A stretch of DNA of 64,000 nucleotides from Desulfovibrio aminophilus DSM 12254 (GTDB taxonomy: Bacteria > Desulfobacterota > Desulfovibrionia > Desulfovibrionales > Desulfovibrionaceae), in the NCBI RefSeq assembly GCF_000422565.1, contig NZ_KE383875.1, positions 7,501 through 71,500 on the forward strand, read 5' to 3'. Shown one piece after another: positions 53,788 to 64,000 of this stretch. A program made the translations under genes and the position numbers. The first letter of the stretch is position 1. The number at the start of each line of letters is the position of its first letter. Under the pieces are notes generated by a model. It was given only the letters and a program-made list of their open reading frames with translations. It was not told where the DNA came from and made no database searches.

Positions 53788-55896
53788 TCAGGAGGACAGG
53801 GTCATGCGCACATCGGCCACGATGGCCTTTTCGCTGTTCACCAGCACCGGGTTGAACTCGGCCTCGTAGATCTCCGGGAAGTCCTGAGCCAGTTGGGACA
53901 TGGTCAGGAGGATGTTCTCCAGGGCGTCGAAGTTCACCGGCGCCTCGCCGCGCACTCCCTTGAGGAGCATGTAGGACTTGATCTCGCGGATGATGTCGCG
54001 GGCGTCCTCGCGCGACAGCGGGGCCAAACGGAAGGCGATGTCCTTCAGGATCTCGACGTAGATGCCGCCCAGACCGAACATGAGCAGCGGCCCGAACTGG
54101 TCGTCGCGCTTGAAGCCGATGATGATCTCCTTGACGCCCTTGGGGGCCATCTCCTGGACCAGGCAGCCCGCGATGTAGGCGTCGGGGCGCAGGCGCTGGG
54201 CCCGGCTGGTGATGTCCCAGAACATCTTGCGCACGCCCTCGGCGTCCTGGATGTTCACCTTCACGCCGCCCACGTCGGACTTGTGGGATATCTGCGGCGA
54301 GGCGATCTTGAGCACCACCGGGTAGCCGATGGCCTCGGCGGCGGCCACGGCCTCGTCGCTGGACTTGGCCAACACGGTCTTGGGCGTGGGCAGGTTGTAG
54401 GCCCGCAGGACTTCCTGGGCCTGGAACTCGACCACCTCGGTGGCCCCGGAGGCGCGCACCTGCTTGAGCAGGTTGCGGACCTTGCCGGTGTCGCCCTTGA
54501 TCTCGGCGTACTCGGGCCGACCCTTCTGCCTCCAGGCGGAATAGAGATACATGGCCTCGATGCTCTTGATCGCCGACTCGGGGAAGGAATAGCAGGGGAT
54601 GCCCGCCTCCTGGAGCATGCGCCGGCCGGGGTCGACGCGCATCTTGCCCATGTAGCAGGTGAAGATCGGCTTGTCGGTCTTCTTGGCGACCTCGATGACG
54701 GCCTTGGCCGTCTCCTCGATCTCGGCCGAGGAGGTCGGGGTCAGGAGCACCAGGATCGAATGGATCATCGGATCGTCGATGATGATGTCCAGGGTGGCCT
54801 TGTAGCGCGTGGCCGGGGCGTCGCCGATGACGTCGATGGGGTTGTACAGCGAGGCGAACGGCGGCAGGGCCTCGCGCAGCTTCTCAATGGTCTCGTTGCT
54901 GATCCGGGCCATGGTCAGCTTGGATTTTTCCGTGGCGTCGGCGGCCATGATGCCGGGACCGCCGGAGTTGGTCACGATGGCCAGGTTCGGGCCCTTGGGC
55001 AGCGGCTGGGTGGAGAATGCCTGGGCGAAGTCGAACAGCGAGGACAGGTCGTCCACGCGGATCACGCCGGTCTGGCGGAAGGCCGCGGTGTAGGTCGCGT
55101 CCGAGCCGGCGATGGCGCCGGTGTGCGAGCTGGCGGCCTTGGCGCCGGCGGCCGTGGTGCCGGACTTGACCATGATGATCGGCTTCTTGCGGCTGACCTC
55201 GGCGGCCTGCTGCAGGAAGTACTGCCCCTGCTCCACGTTCTCGATGTAGCCGAGCACGACGTTGGTGTCGTCGTCCTTGCCGAGGTACTCAAGCATGTGC
55301 GCCTCGGAGAGCACGGCCTTGTTACCCAGGCTGACGAACTTGGAGAAGCCGATGTTCTCGCCCAGGGCCCAGTCGAGAATGGCGGTGCAGAGTGCGCCGG
55401 ACTGGGAGAAGAAGGCGATCTTGCCCTTGGGCGGCTGGCCCGAGGCGAACGAGGCGTTGACCTGGCTGCCGGTGTTGATCATGCCGAGGCAGTTGGGGCC
55501 CACCAGGGCGATGCCGTGCTTCTTGCACAGCTCGGCCATCTCCTGCTCCAGGTGGTAGCCTTCCTTGCCCACTTCCTTGAAGCCCGCGGTGATGACCACC
55601 ACCGAGCGCGTGCCGATGTCGGCCAGCTCCTTGAGCGCGGGCATGACCGCGTCGCGCGGCACGGTGATCACCGCCATGTCCAGGCCCTTGGGCAGGTCCG
55701 GAATGCGGTTGACCACCTTCAGGCCCTCGATCACCGAGGCCTTCGGGTTCACCGGGATCAGTTCGCCCGTGTAGCCCGCCCGGAGCATGTTGGCCACCAC
55801 GGTGTGCCCGATCTTCCCCGGCTTGTCCGAGGCGCCAATGACGGCCACGGCCTTGGGGTAGAACAAGGCGTCCAGGTTCTTTCGCATCGTGTCCAT
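53788..55896 (-). CDS. acetate-CoA ligase (ADP-forming), fused alpha/beta, copy 2
   Basis: A 702-residue enzyme: acetyl-CoA + ADP + Pi to acetate + ATP + CoA. CoA-binding domain at about 5-135, succinyl-CoA-ligase-like domain with phospho-acceptor His258 (ASSHTGAIAGSD), and ATP-grasp from about 475. The context (lactate permease, lactate dehydrogenases, PFOR) makes acetyl-CoA the natural substrate. It stands where pta-ackA stand in the related Desulfovibrio operon. It is very similar to copy 1 at 18672-20774 and has the same downstream partner. Confidence 0.94.
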   Translation of the reverse strand: MDTMRKNLDALFYPKAVAVIGASDKPGKIGHTVVANMLRAGYTGELIPVNPKASVIEGLKVVNRIPDLPKGLDMAVITVPRDAVMPALKELADIGTRSVVVITAGFKEVGKEGYHLEQEMAELCKKHGIALVGPNCLGMINTGSQVNASFASGQPPKGKIAFFSQSGALCTAILDWALGENIGFSKFVSLGNKAVLSEAHMLEYLGKDDDTNVVLGYIENVEQGQYFLQQAAEVSRKKPIIMVKSGTTAAGAKAASSHTGAIAGSDATYTAAFRQTGVIRVDDLSSLFDFAQAFSTQPLPKGPNLAIVTNSGGPGIMAADATEKSKLTMARISNETIEKLREALPPFASLYNPIDVIGDAPATRYKATLDIIIDDPMIHSILVLLTPTSSAEIEETAKAVIEVAKKTDKPIFTCYMGKMRVDPGRRMLQEAGIPCYSFPESAIKSIEAMYLYSAWRQKGRPEYAEIKGDTGKVRNLLKQVRASGATEVVEFQAQEVLRAYNLPTPKTVLAKSSDEAVAAAEAIGYPVVLKIASPQISHKSDVGGVKVNIQDAEGVRKMFWDITSRAQRLRPDAYIAGCLVQEMAPKGVKEIIIGFKRDDQFGPLLMFGLGGIYVEILKDIAFRLAPLSREDARDIIREIKSYMLLKGVRGEAPVNFDALENILLTMSQLAQDFPEIYEAEFNPVLVNSEKAIVADVRMTLSS

Positions 55897-55927
55897 GTCG
55901 CTTCCTTAGTTGAGGCCGTTTGACGAC

Positions 55928-57223
55928 TCAGCCCAAGGTTTCGGCGTAGAGTTCCACGGGATGGCGCACCGCCACCCGGTCCCCGGCCTTGGAAAGCATG
56001 TCCGTGATCTGGAGCATGCAGGCCGGGCAGCCCGTGGCCACCACCTGGGCCCCCGAGGCCGCGATGTTGTCCCGCTTCTTCTTGCCGATCTTGCGGGCCA
56101 AGTCGTAATGCAGGAGCGTGAAGCTGCCGCCGCACCCGCAGCAGGTGTCGGCGTCCTTCATCTCCACCAGTTCCACGTTGGGATTGAGCCGCACCACCTG
56201 GCGCGGCTGGGCCGCCACTCCCAGCGACTTCTTGAGGTGGCAGGGATCGTGCACCGTGACCTTCATGTCCTTTGCCCCGGGCACGCCGCTCGGCTGAACC
56301 TTCAAGATGTCCACCAGGAACACGTTTATGTCCAAAGTCTTGGCCGCCAATGCCGCCAGGGCGTCGCGGCGCCCCTGGTCGGCCGAGTCCGCGAACGTCG
56401 GCCAGAACTTCTTGATCGTGGAGGTGCAGGTGGCGCAGGGGGTCACCAAGTAATCGAAAGAGCCCCCGGCGAAGCACTCCAGATTCTTGTCCACCAATAC
56501 ATCATAACTCTTGCGGTCGCCCGAGGACAAGGCCGGGATGCCGCAACAGGCCTGATGGTCGGGGAGGAAGACGCCCACCCCGTGATGCTCCAGCACCTTG
56601 AGCACGGCCTTGCCCACGCGGGGAAAGACCTTGTCCACCATGCAGCCGGGGAAGAAGCCGACTTTCAGGCCGCTGTTGCCCTTGGCCGTGTCCAGGCTGG
56701 GCACGGTCTTGTGCAGGGACTCCCCGGCCAGGGCCGGAAAGTGCCGGTCGCCGATGATGTCGGACTGGAAGCGGGCGCAGGAGGAGCCGAGCATCTCGTT
56801 GACCGGCTTGACGAACAAGCCCTGGAGCTTGGCCCCCAGGCCCAGGATGGCGTTGAACAGTCCTGGACGCACGAGCAGGCCCCGGAAGATGAGCTTCTTG
56901 GCCGGGGGCAGCCCCATATAGCCAGTGAGCACGGCCCGGGCCTTGAGGAAGATGTCCAGGACCTTGACCCCGCTGGGACAGTTGGCCGCGCAGGCGCCGC
57001 AAAGCAGGCAGGTCTCGACCTTCTCCTTGACCGCCTCGGCGTCCTGGATCATCTCGTGGGCCAGATGCTCCAGAAGGGCGATCTTGCCGCGGGCCACCAG
57101 GGCCTCGCGTCCGGTTTCGGCATACAACGGGCAGACGGCCTGGCACGTGCCGCAGCGCATGCAGGTGACCAGCTGGTCGTCAAGCTCCATGAGCAGCTTG
57201 TGAAGTTCGCGCACGTCGGCCAT
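55928..57223 (-). CDS. GlcF/GlpC-type iron-sulfur subunit of lactate dehydrogenase
   Basis: A 431-residue electron-transfer subunit. Two [4Fe-4S] motifs (CMRCGTCQAVCP near residue 21 and CLLCGACAANCPSG near 72) are followed by two CCG domains (GCMVDKVFPR...ACCGIP...CATC; HDPCHLKKS...CCGCGG...CPAC). It begins three bases after the GlcD-type gene and is its obvious partner, passing electrons from the FAD subunit to the membrane pool. Confidence 0.94.
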   Translation of the reverse strand: MADVRELHKLLMELDDQLVTCMRCGTCQAVCPLYAETGREALVARGKIALLEHLAHEMIQDAEAVKEKVETCLLCGACAANCPSGVKVLDIFLKARAVLTGYMGLPPAKKLIFRGLLVRPGLFNAILGLGAKLQGLFVKPVNEMLGSSCARFQSDIIGDRHFPALAGESLHKTVPSLDTAKGNSGLKVGFFPGCMVDKVFPRVGKAVLKVLEHHGVGVFLPDHQACCGIPALSSGDRKSYDVLVDKNLECFAGGSFDYLVTPCATCTSTIKKFWPTFADSADQGRRDALAALAAKTLDINVFLVDILKVQPSGVPGAKDMKVTVHDPCHLKKSLGVAAQPRQVVRLNPNVELVEMKDADTCCGCGGSFTLLHYDLARKIGKKKRDNIAASGAQVVATGCPACMLQITDMLSKAGDRVAVRHPVELYAETLG

Positions 57224-57226
57224 GGC

Positions 57227-58615
57227 CTACTCCTCCCCGAGGATCTTGCCCGGATTGAGGATGTTCTTGGGGTCCAGGGCCTTCTTCAGTCGGCGGGAAT
57301 AGAGGATGGTTCCCCGGCTGGTTTCCTTCTCCATCCACTTGGACTTGGCGATGCCGATGCCGTGCTCACCGGAGAGGGTGCCGCCGAGGCTCAGGGCCAC
57401 CTCGAAGATCTCGTTCACGGCCTGCTCGACGCGTTCGAACTCCTGCTTGTCCCGACGGTCGGTGAGGATGGTCGGGTGCAGGTTGCCGTCGCCGGCGTGG
57501 CCGAAGGTGCCGATCTGCAGCTTGTACTTGGCCGCGATCTCGTCCAGGGCCTTGATCATGGCCGGAATCTTGCTGCGCGGCACGGTGGCGTCCTCGAGCA
57601 CCGTGGTCGGACGTACGCGGGCCAGGGCCGAAAGGGCCGCCCGGCGGGCTTCCCAGACCTTGTTCCGCTCTTCGGCGCTTTGGGCCACATGCAGGCCGGC
57701 GGCGCCCATCTTTTTGCAGATGGCCTCCACCTGGGCGGCCTCGTCGGCCACCTGGGCCGGATGGCCGTCCACCTCGATGAGCAGCAGGGCCTTGGCGTCC
57801 ACGGGCAGGCCCGCGTGAGCGAAGGCCTCCACCGTGCGGATGGTGAAGTTGTCCAGGAACTCCAGGGTGCAGGGCACGATCTTGGCGGCGATGATGGCGG
57901 CCACGGTCTGGGAGGCCTTGGCCACGTCGTCGAAGAGGACCATCATGGCCTTGTTGGCAGCCGGCGGGGGCACGAGCTTGAGGACGATTTCGCTGAAAAC
58001 GCCCAGGGTGCCCTCGGAGCCGACCATGAGCCCCGCCAAATTCAGGCCGGTGACGCACTTCACGGTGCGCGAACCGGTGACGATCTTCTCTCCCTCGGTG
58101 TCGAAGAAGTTCACGCCCATGACGTAGTTCTTGGTCACGCCGTATTTCAGCCCGCGCAGGCCCCCGGCGTTCTCGGCCACGTTGCCGCCCATGGTGGACA
58201 CGGCCTGGGAGCCCGGGTCCGGCGGATAGAACAGACCTCGGGCGGCCACCTCTGCCGCGAACTTGGCCGTGATGACCCCCGGCTCCACCACCGCGTACAG
58301 GTCTTCCTGGTTGATCTCCAGGATGCGGTTCAGGGCGTTGGTCAGAACCACGATGCCGTCGCGGGGGTCCGGAATGGTGCCGCCCGAGAGGTTGGTGCCC
58401 GAGCCGCGCACGGTCACGGGCAGGCCGTTCTCGCCGCAGAGCTTGACCACCTTGCCCAGGGTCTCGGTGCTTTCCGGGCGGACCACAAGGGCCGGCACCA
58501 CGGGCTGCAACACGGCGGAATCATATGAATAGGCATGACGGTCGGCTTCGCTGTCCATGACGTTGGACTCGCCGACGATCGCCTTGAATTCCTTGATGAG
58601 AGCTGCGCTCAGCAT
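57227..58615 (-). CDS. GlcD-type FAD-linked lactate/glycolate dehydrogenase
   Basis: A 462-residue flavoprotein of the VAO/PCMH family. The FAD region is GLPVTVRGSGTNLSGGTIPDP and PPDPGSQAVSTMGGNVAENAGGLRGLKYGVTKNYVMGV. The C-terminal cap has FGHAGDGNLHPTIL and LSGEHGIGIAKSKWM. It probably oxidises D-lactate to pyruvate, in the same place as the D-lactate dehydrogenase of the Desulfovibrio operon. The ATG at 58615 has GGAGG upstream. A strong intergenic hairpin lies between it and lldP. Confidence 0.94.
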   Translation of the reverse strand: MLSAALIKEFKAIVGESNVMDSEADRHAYSYDSAVLQPVVPALVVRPESTETLGKVVKLCGENGLPVTVRGSGTNLSGGTIPDPRDGIVVLTNALNRILEINQEDLYAVVEPGVITAKFAAEVAARGLFYPPDPGSQAVSTMGGNVAENAGGLRGLKYGVTKNYVMGVNFFDTEGEKIVTGSRTVKCVTGLNLAGLMVGSEGTLGVFSEIVLKLVPPPAANKAMMVLFDDVAKASQTVAAIIAAKIVPCTLEFLDNFTIRTVEAFAHAGLPVDAKALLLIEVDGHPAQVADEAAQVEAICKKMGAAGLHVAQSAEERNKVWEARRAALSALARVRPTTVLEDATVPRSKIPAMIKALDEIAAKYKLQIGTFGHAGDGNLHPTILTDRRDKQEFERVEQAVNEIFEVALSLGGTLSGEHGIGIAKSKWMEKETSRGTILYSRRLKKALDPKNILNPGKILGEE

Positions 58616-58649
58616 GATGACGCCTCCTCCGGCGCTGTGAAAACTCCAT

Positions 58650-58674
58650 GCGGGGCCGGGAACCCCGGCCCCGC
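58650..58674 (-). other. intra-operon hairpin between lldP and the GlcD-type gene
   Basis: GCGGGGCCGGG (58650-58660) pairs perfectly with CCCGGCCCCGC (58664-58674) around a three-base loop. There is no T-run on the coding (minus) strand, so it is not a standard terminator. It may set mRNA ends or stability inside the operon. Confidence 0.6.
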
Positions 58675-58694
58675 TTTGTTCTTCTTGTTCCGCC

Positions 58695-60332
58695 CTAAGG
58701 CAGCATCCACTTCAACACGTAGGCCTGGAGCATGGTCAACACGCTCACCACCAGGACCATGGCGATGGAGTGCGGCAGGGTGAAGCGGAAGATGTCGCCT
58801 TCACGCCCGACCATGTTGGAGGCCGCCGTGGCCACGGAGATGGACTGCGGCGAGATCATCTTGCCGGTGACGCCGCCGGAGGAGTTGGCCGCCACGCACA
58901 ACGCGGGATCCACGCCGATCTGCTGCGCCGTGGTCTTCTGCAGCGATCCGAAGAGGGCGTTGGAGGACGTGTCCGAACCGGTCAGGAACACGCCGAGCCA
59001 GCCCAGGATCGGGGCGAAGAACGGGAACAGCGAACCGGTGGCCGTGAAGGCCAGACCCATGGTCGAACTCATGCCGGAGAAGTTCATGATGTAGGCCAGG
59101 CCCAGGATCATGGCGATGGTCAGGATCGGGAAGCGCAGCTGGTAGATCGTGCGGTTGAAGCAGGAGAAGGCCTTGCCGAAGCCGTACTTGGGGATCACCA
59201 GCACCGAGAGCAGGCCGGAGAAGAAGATGGCCGTGCCCGCGGCCGAGAGCAGGTTCAGGTTGAACACCGCGCCGTAGGGCACGTCCTTGGCCACGATGGG
59301 GGCGGTCTTCAGAACGACGTTGTGCAGACCGGGCCAGCTGATCTTGATGAGCAGGATGCCGTCAAGGAACTTCTTCACGCTCTCCAGACCCCAGAGAAGA
59401 ACCATCACGGCCAGGATGATGTAGGGCGTCCAGGCGCGGAGCACCTCGCCCATGCCGTACTCGCACTTCACGGGTCCGCCCGCGGACGGGGCCTCGTCCG
59501 GGAAATGCCACACGTTCTTCGGCTTCCAGACGCGCAGGAAGGCGCCCAGGCCAACGATTGTGATGATGGCCGACATGATGTCGGGCAGATAGGGACCATG
59601 ATAGTTGGAGAAGATGAACTGGGAGCCGGCGAAGCACACGCCGGCCACGAGCACGGCCGGGAGCACTTCCATGGCGCGCTTGAAGCCGCTCATGGTCACG
59701 GCCAGCCAGAGCGGCACGATCACGGACAGGAAGGGCAGCTGACGTCCGCAGATCTGGCTGATCTTCATCACTTCCAGGTCCGAGACCTTGGCCGCCACCA
59801 CGATCGGGATGCCGATGGCGCCGAAGGCCACGGGCGCGGTGTTGGCGATGAGGCAGATGCCCGCCGCGTAGAGGGGGTTGAAGCCCAGACCCACGAGCAT
59901 GGCCGCGGTGATGGCCACCGGAGTGCCGAAGCCCGCAGTGCCCTCGATGAAGGAACCGAAGGCGAAGGCCACCAGGATGGCCTGGAGCCGCCGGTCGTCC
60001 GTGATGCTCGCCAGGGAGTTCTTGATGATTTCGAACTCCCCGGACTCAACGGTCATGTTGTAGATCCAGATGGCCGTGATGACGATCCAGACGATGGGGA
60101 AGAGGCCGAAGGCCGCGCCGTAGACCGTGGCGTTGAGCGCCAGTCCGGCGGGCATGCCCCAGGCGAAGATCGCCAGGAGAACGGCCACCAGGGTGGCGAC
60201 GATGGCGGCCTTGTGGCCCGCCATGCGTTTCACCGCCAGCATGTAAAAAAGGATGTACAAGGGGATGCCCGCCACCAACGCCGATACCAGGATGCTTCCC
60301 AGCGGATTGTAAGCCTGAATCCAGCTTTCCAT
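58695..60332 (-). CDS. lldP: L-lactate permease
   Basis: A 545-residue secondary transporter with about 12-14 transmembrane helices of the LctP family. Typical stretches: FEIIKNSLASITDDRRLQAILVAFAFGSFIEGTAGFGTPVAITAAMLVGLGF, NTAPVAFGAIGIPIVVAA and LTGSDTSSNALFGSLQKTTAQQIGVDPALCVAANSSGGVTGKMISPQSISVA. The ATG at 60332 with GGAGGA upstream is preferred over an open stretch 15 codons longer. It takes in the lactate used by the rest of the operon. Confidence 0.96.
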   Translation of the reverse strand: MESWIQAYNPLGSILVSALVAGIPLYILFYMLAVKRMAGHKAAIVATLVAVLLAIFAWGMPAGLALNATVYGAAFGLFPIVWIVITAIWIYNMTVESGEFEIIKNSLASITDDRRLQAILVAFAFGSFIEGTAGFGTPVAITAAMLVGLGFNPLYAAGICLIANTAPVAFGAIGIPIVVAAKVSDLEVMKISQICGRQLPFLSVIVPLWLAVTMSGFKRAMEVLPAVLVAGVCFAGSQFIFSNYHGPYLPDIMSAIITIVGLGAFLRVWKPKNVWHFPDEAPSAGGPVKCEYGMGEVLRAWTPYIILAVMVLLWGLESVKKFLDGILLIKISWPGLHNVVLKTAPIVAKDVPYGAVFNLNLLSAAGTAIFFSGLLSVLVIPKYGFGKAFSCFNRTIYQLRFPILTIAMILGLAYIMNFSGMSSTMGLAFTATGSLFPFFAPILGWLGVFLTGSDTSSNALFGSLQKTTAQQIGVDPALCVAANSSGGVTGKMISPQSISVATAASNMVGREGDIFRFTLPHSIAMVLVVSVLTMLQAYVLKWMLP

Positions 60333-60414
60333 AAACTCCTCCAAGCGGTTGTCGGAAACATCCGCGGGGCCCCCCATGGGTCTTGAGCATCAGGTGATTC
60401 CTGCCCGCGAACAA

Positions 60415-60440
60415 GGGGGAGCCGGTCGCCCGGCTCCCCC
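60415..60440 (-). terminator. hairpin after por (partial terminator or attenuator)
   Basis: GGGGGAGCCG (60415-60424) pairs perfectly with CGGCTCCCCC (60431-60440). On the minus strand it is followed by TTGTTCG, a weak T-stretch. It lies 13 bases past the por stop and before lldP. It may end part of the por transcripts and let the rest continue. Confidence 0.5.
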
Positions 60441-60452
60441 GCCCTTAACCGA

Positions 60453-64000
<3,548 letters not shown>

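Overview
The window looks like chromosomal DNA from a GC-rich, strictly anaerobic, motile member of the Desulfovibrionaceae or a close relative (a sulfate reducer of the old deltaproteobacteria). Four things point there: a periplasmic [FeFe] hydrogenase made of a ferredoxin-type large subunit and a separate Tat-exported small subunit; a pyruvate:ferredoxin oxidoreductase with the C-terminal Cys-containing extension known from Desulfovibrio africanus; the lactate/pyruvate 'organic acid oxidation' operon typical of Desulfovibrio; and a CydA-like protein fused to multihaem c-type cytochrome domains. No mobile element, CRISPR array, rRNA or tRNA gene was seen. The species cannot be named from the sequence.

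Layout. 1-4432 (+): 3' part of dnaE, a small membrane protein, queD and dtd, closed by a bidirectional terminator. 4523-9506: a metal/hydrogenase cluster: a TonB-dependent receptor co-transcribed with a TM1266-type hydrogenase-system regulator (-), a small exported TPR protein (+), and hydA-hydB (-). Both minus-strand units have a NikR-like palindrome upstream. 9507-17865 (+): two glycosyltransferases, then fliK-flgD-flgE and flagellin, with sigma-54-type promoters before fliK and before flagellin. 17949-23875: rnc (-), diverging from an ADP-forming acetate-CoA ligase / DRTGG-protein / DinB / TerC / LOG run (+). 23954-31315 (-): rpsA-sppA, pstB-phoU behind a clear four-repeat PHO box, an AMIN-domain protein, and a tightly overlapping exported acetolactate decarboxylase / Hpt / glycosyltransferase unit. 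31444-42530: housekeeping and regulatory genes (YgjP-type metallopeptidase, TetR, uvrA, histone H1-like protein, AraC and cupin, D-Ala-D-Ala dipeptidase, NmrA-type reductase, folD, eno, coaX). 42694-46384 (+): a two-gene membrane complex with two CydA-related subunits, one carrying eight CxxCH motifs. 46507-48308 (-): CBS protein plus NhaD/ArsB-type transporter. 48525-64000 (-): the organic acid oxidation operon.

How the genes work together. The minus-strand operon from por (running off the right edge) to the terminator at 48452-48482 would import lactate (lldP), oxidise it to pyruvate (GlcD/GlcF-type pair, LutC plus a fused LutA/LutB-type protein, and an FMN-dependent hydroxyacid dehydrogenase), oxidise pyruvate to acetyl-CoA (por), and form acetate with ATP synthesis. 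In the known Desulfovibrio operon the last step uses Pta and AckA. Here it is replaced by an ADP-forming acetyl-CoA synthetase followed by a stand-alone protein resembling only the N-terminal BioD/DRTGG half of Pta. The same two-gene module occurs again at 18672-21855, so the pairing is not accidental.

The observations most worth pursuing are this duplicated ACD+PtaN module, the bd-superfamily/multihaem cytochrome pair, and the shared NikR-like operators linking a TonB receptor, a TM1266 regulator and the [FeFe] hydrogenase.
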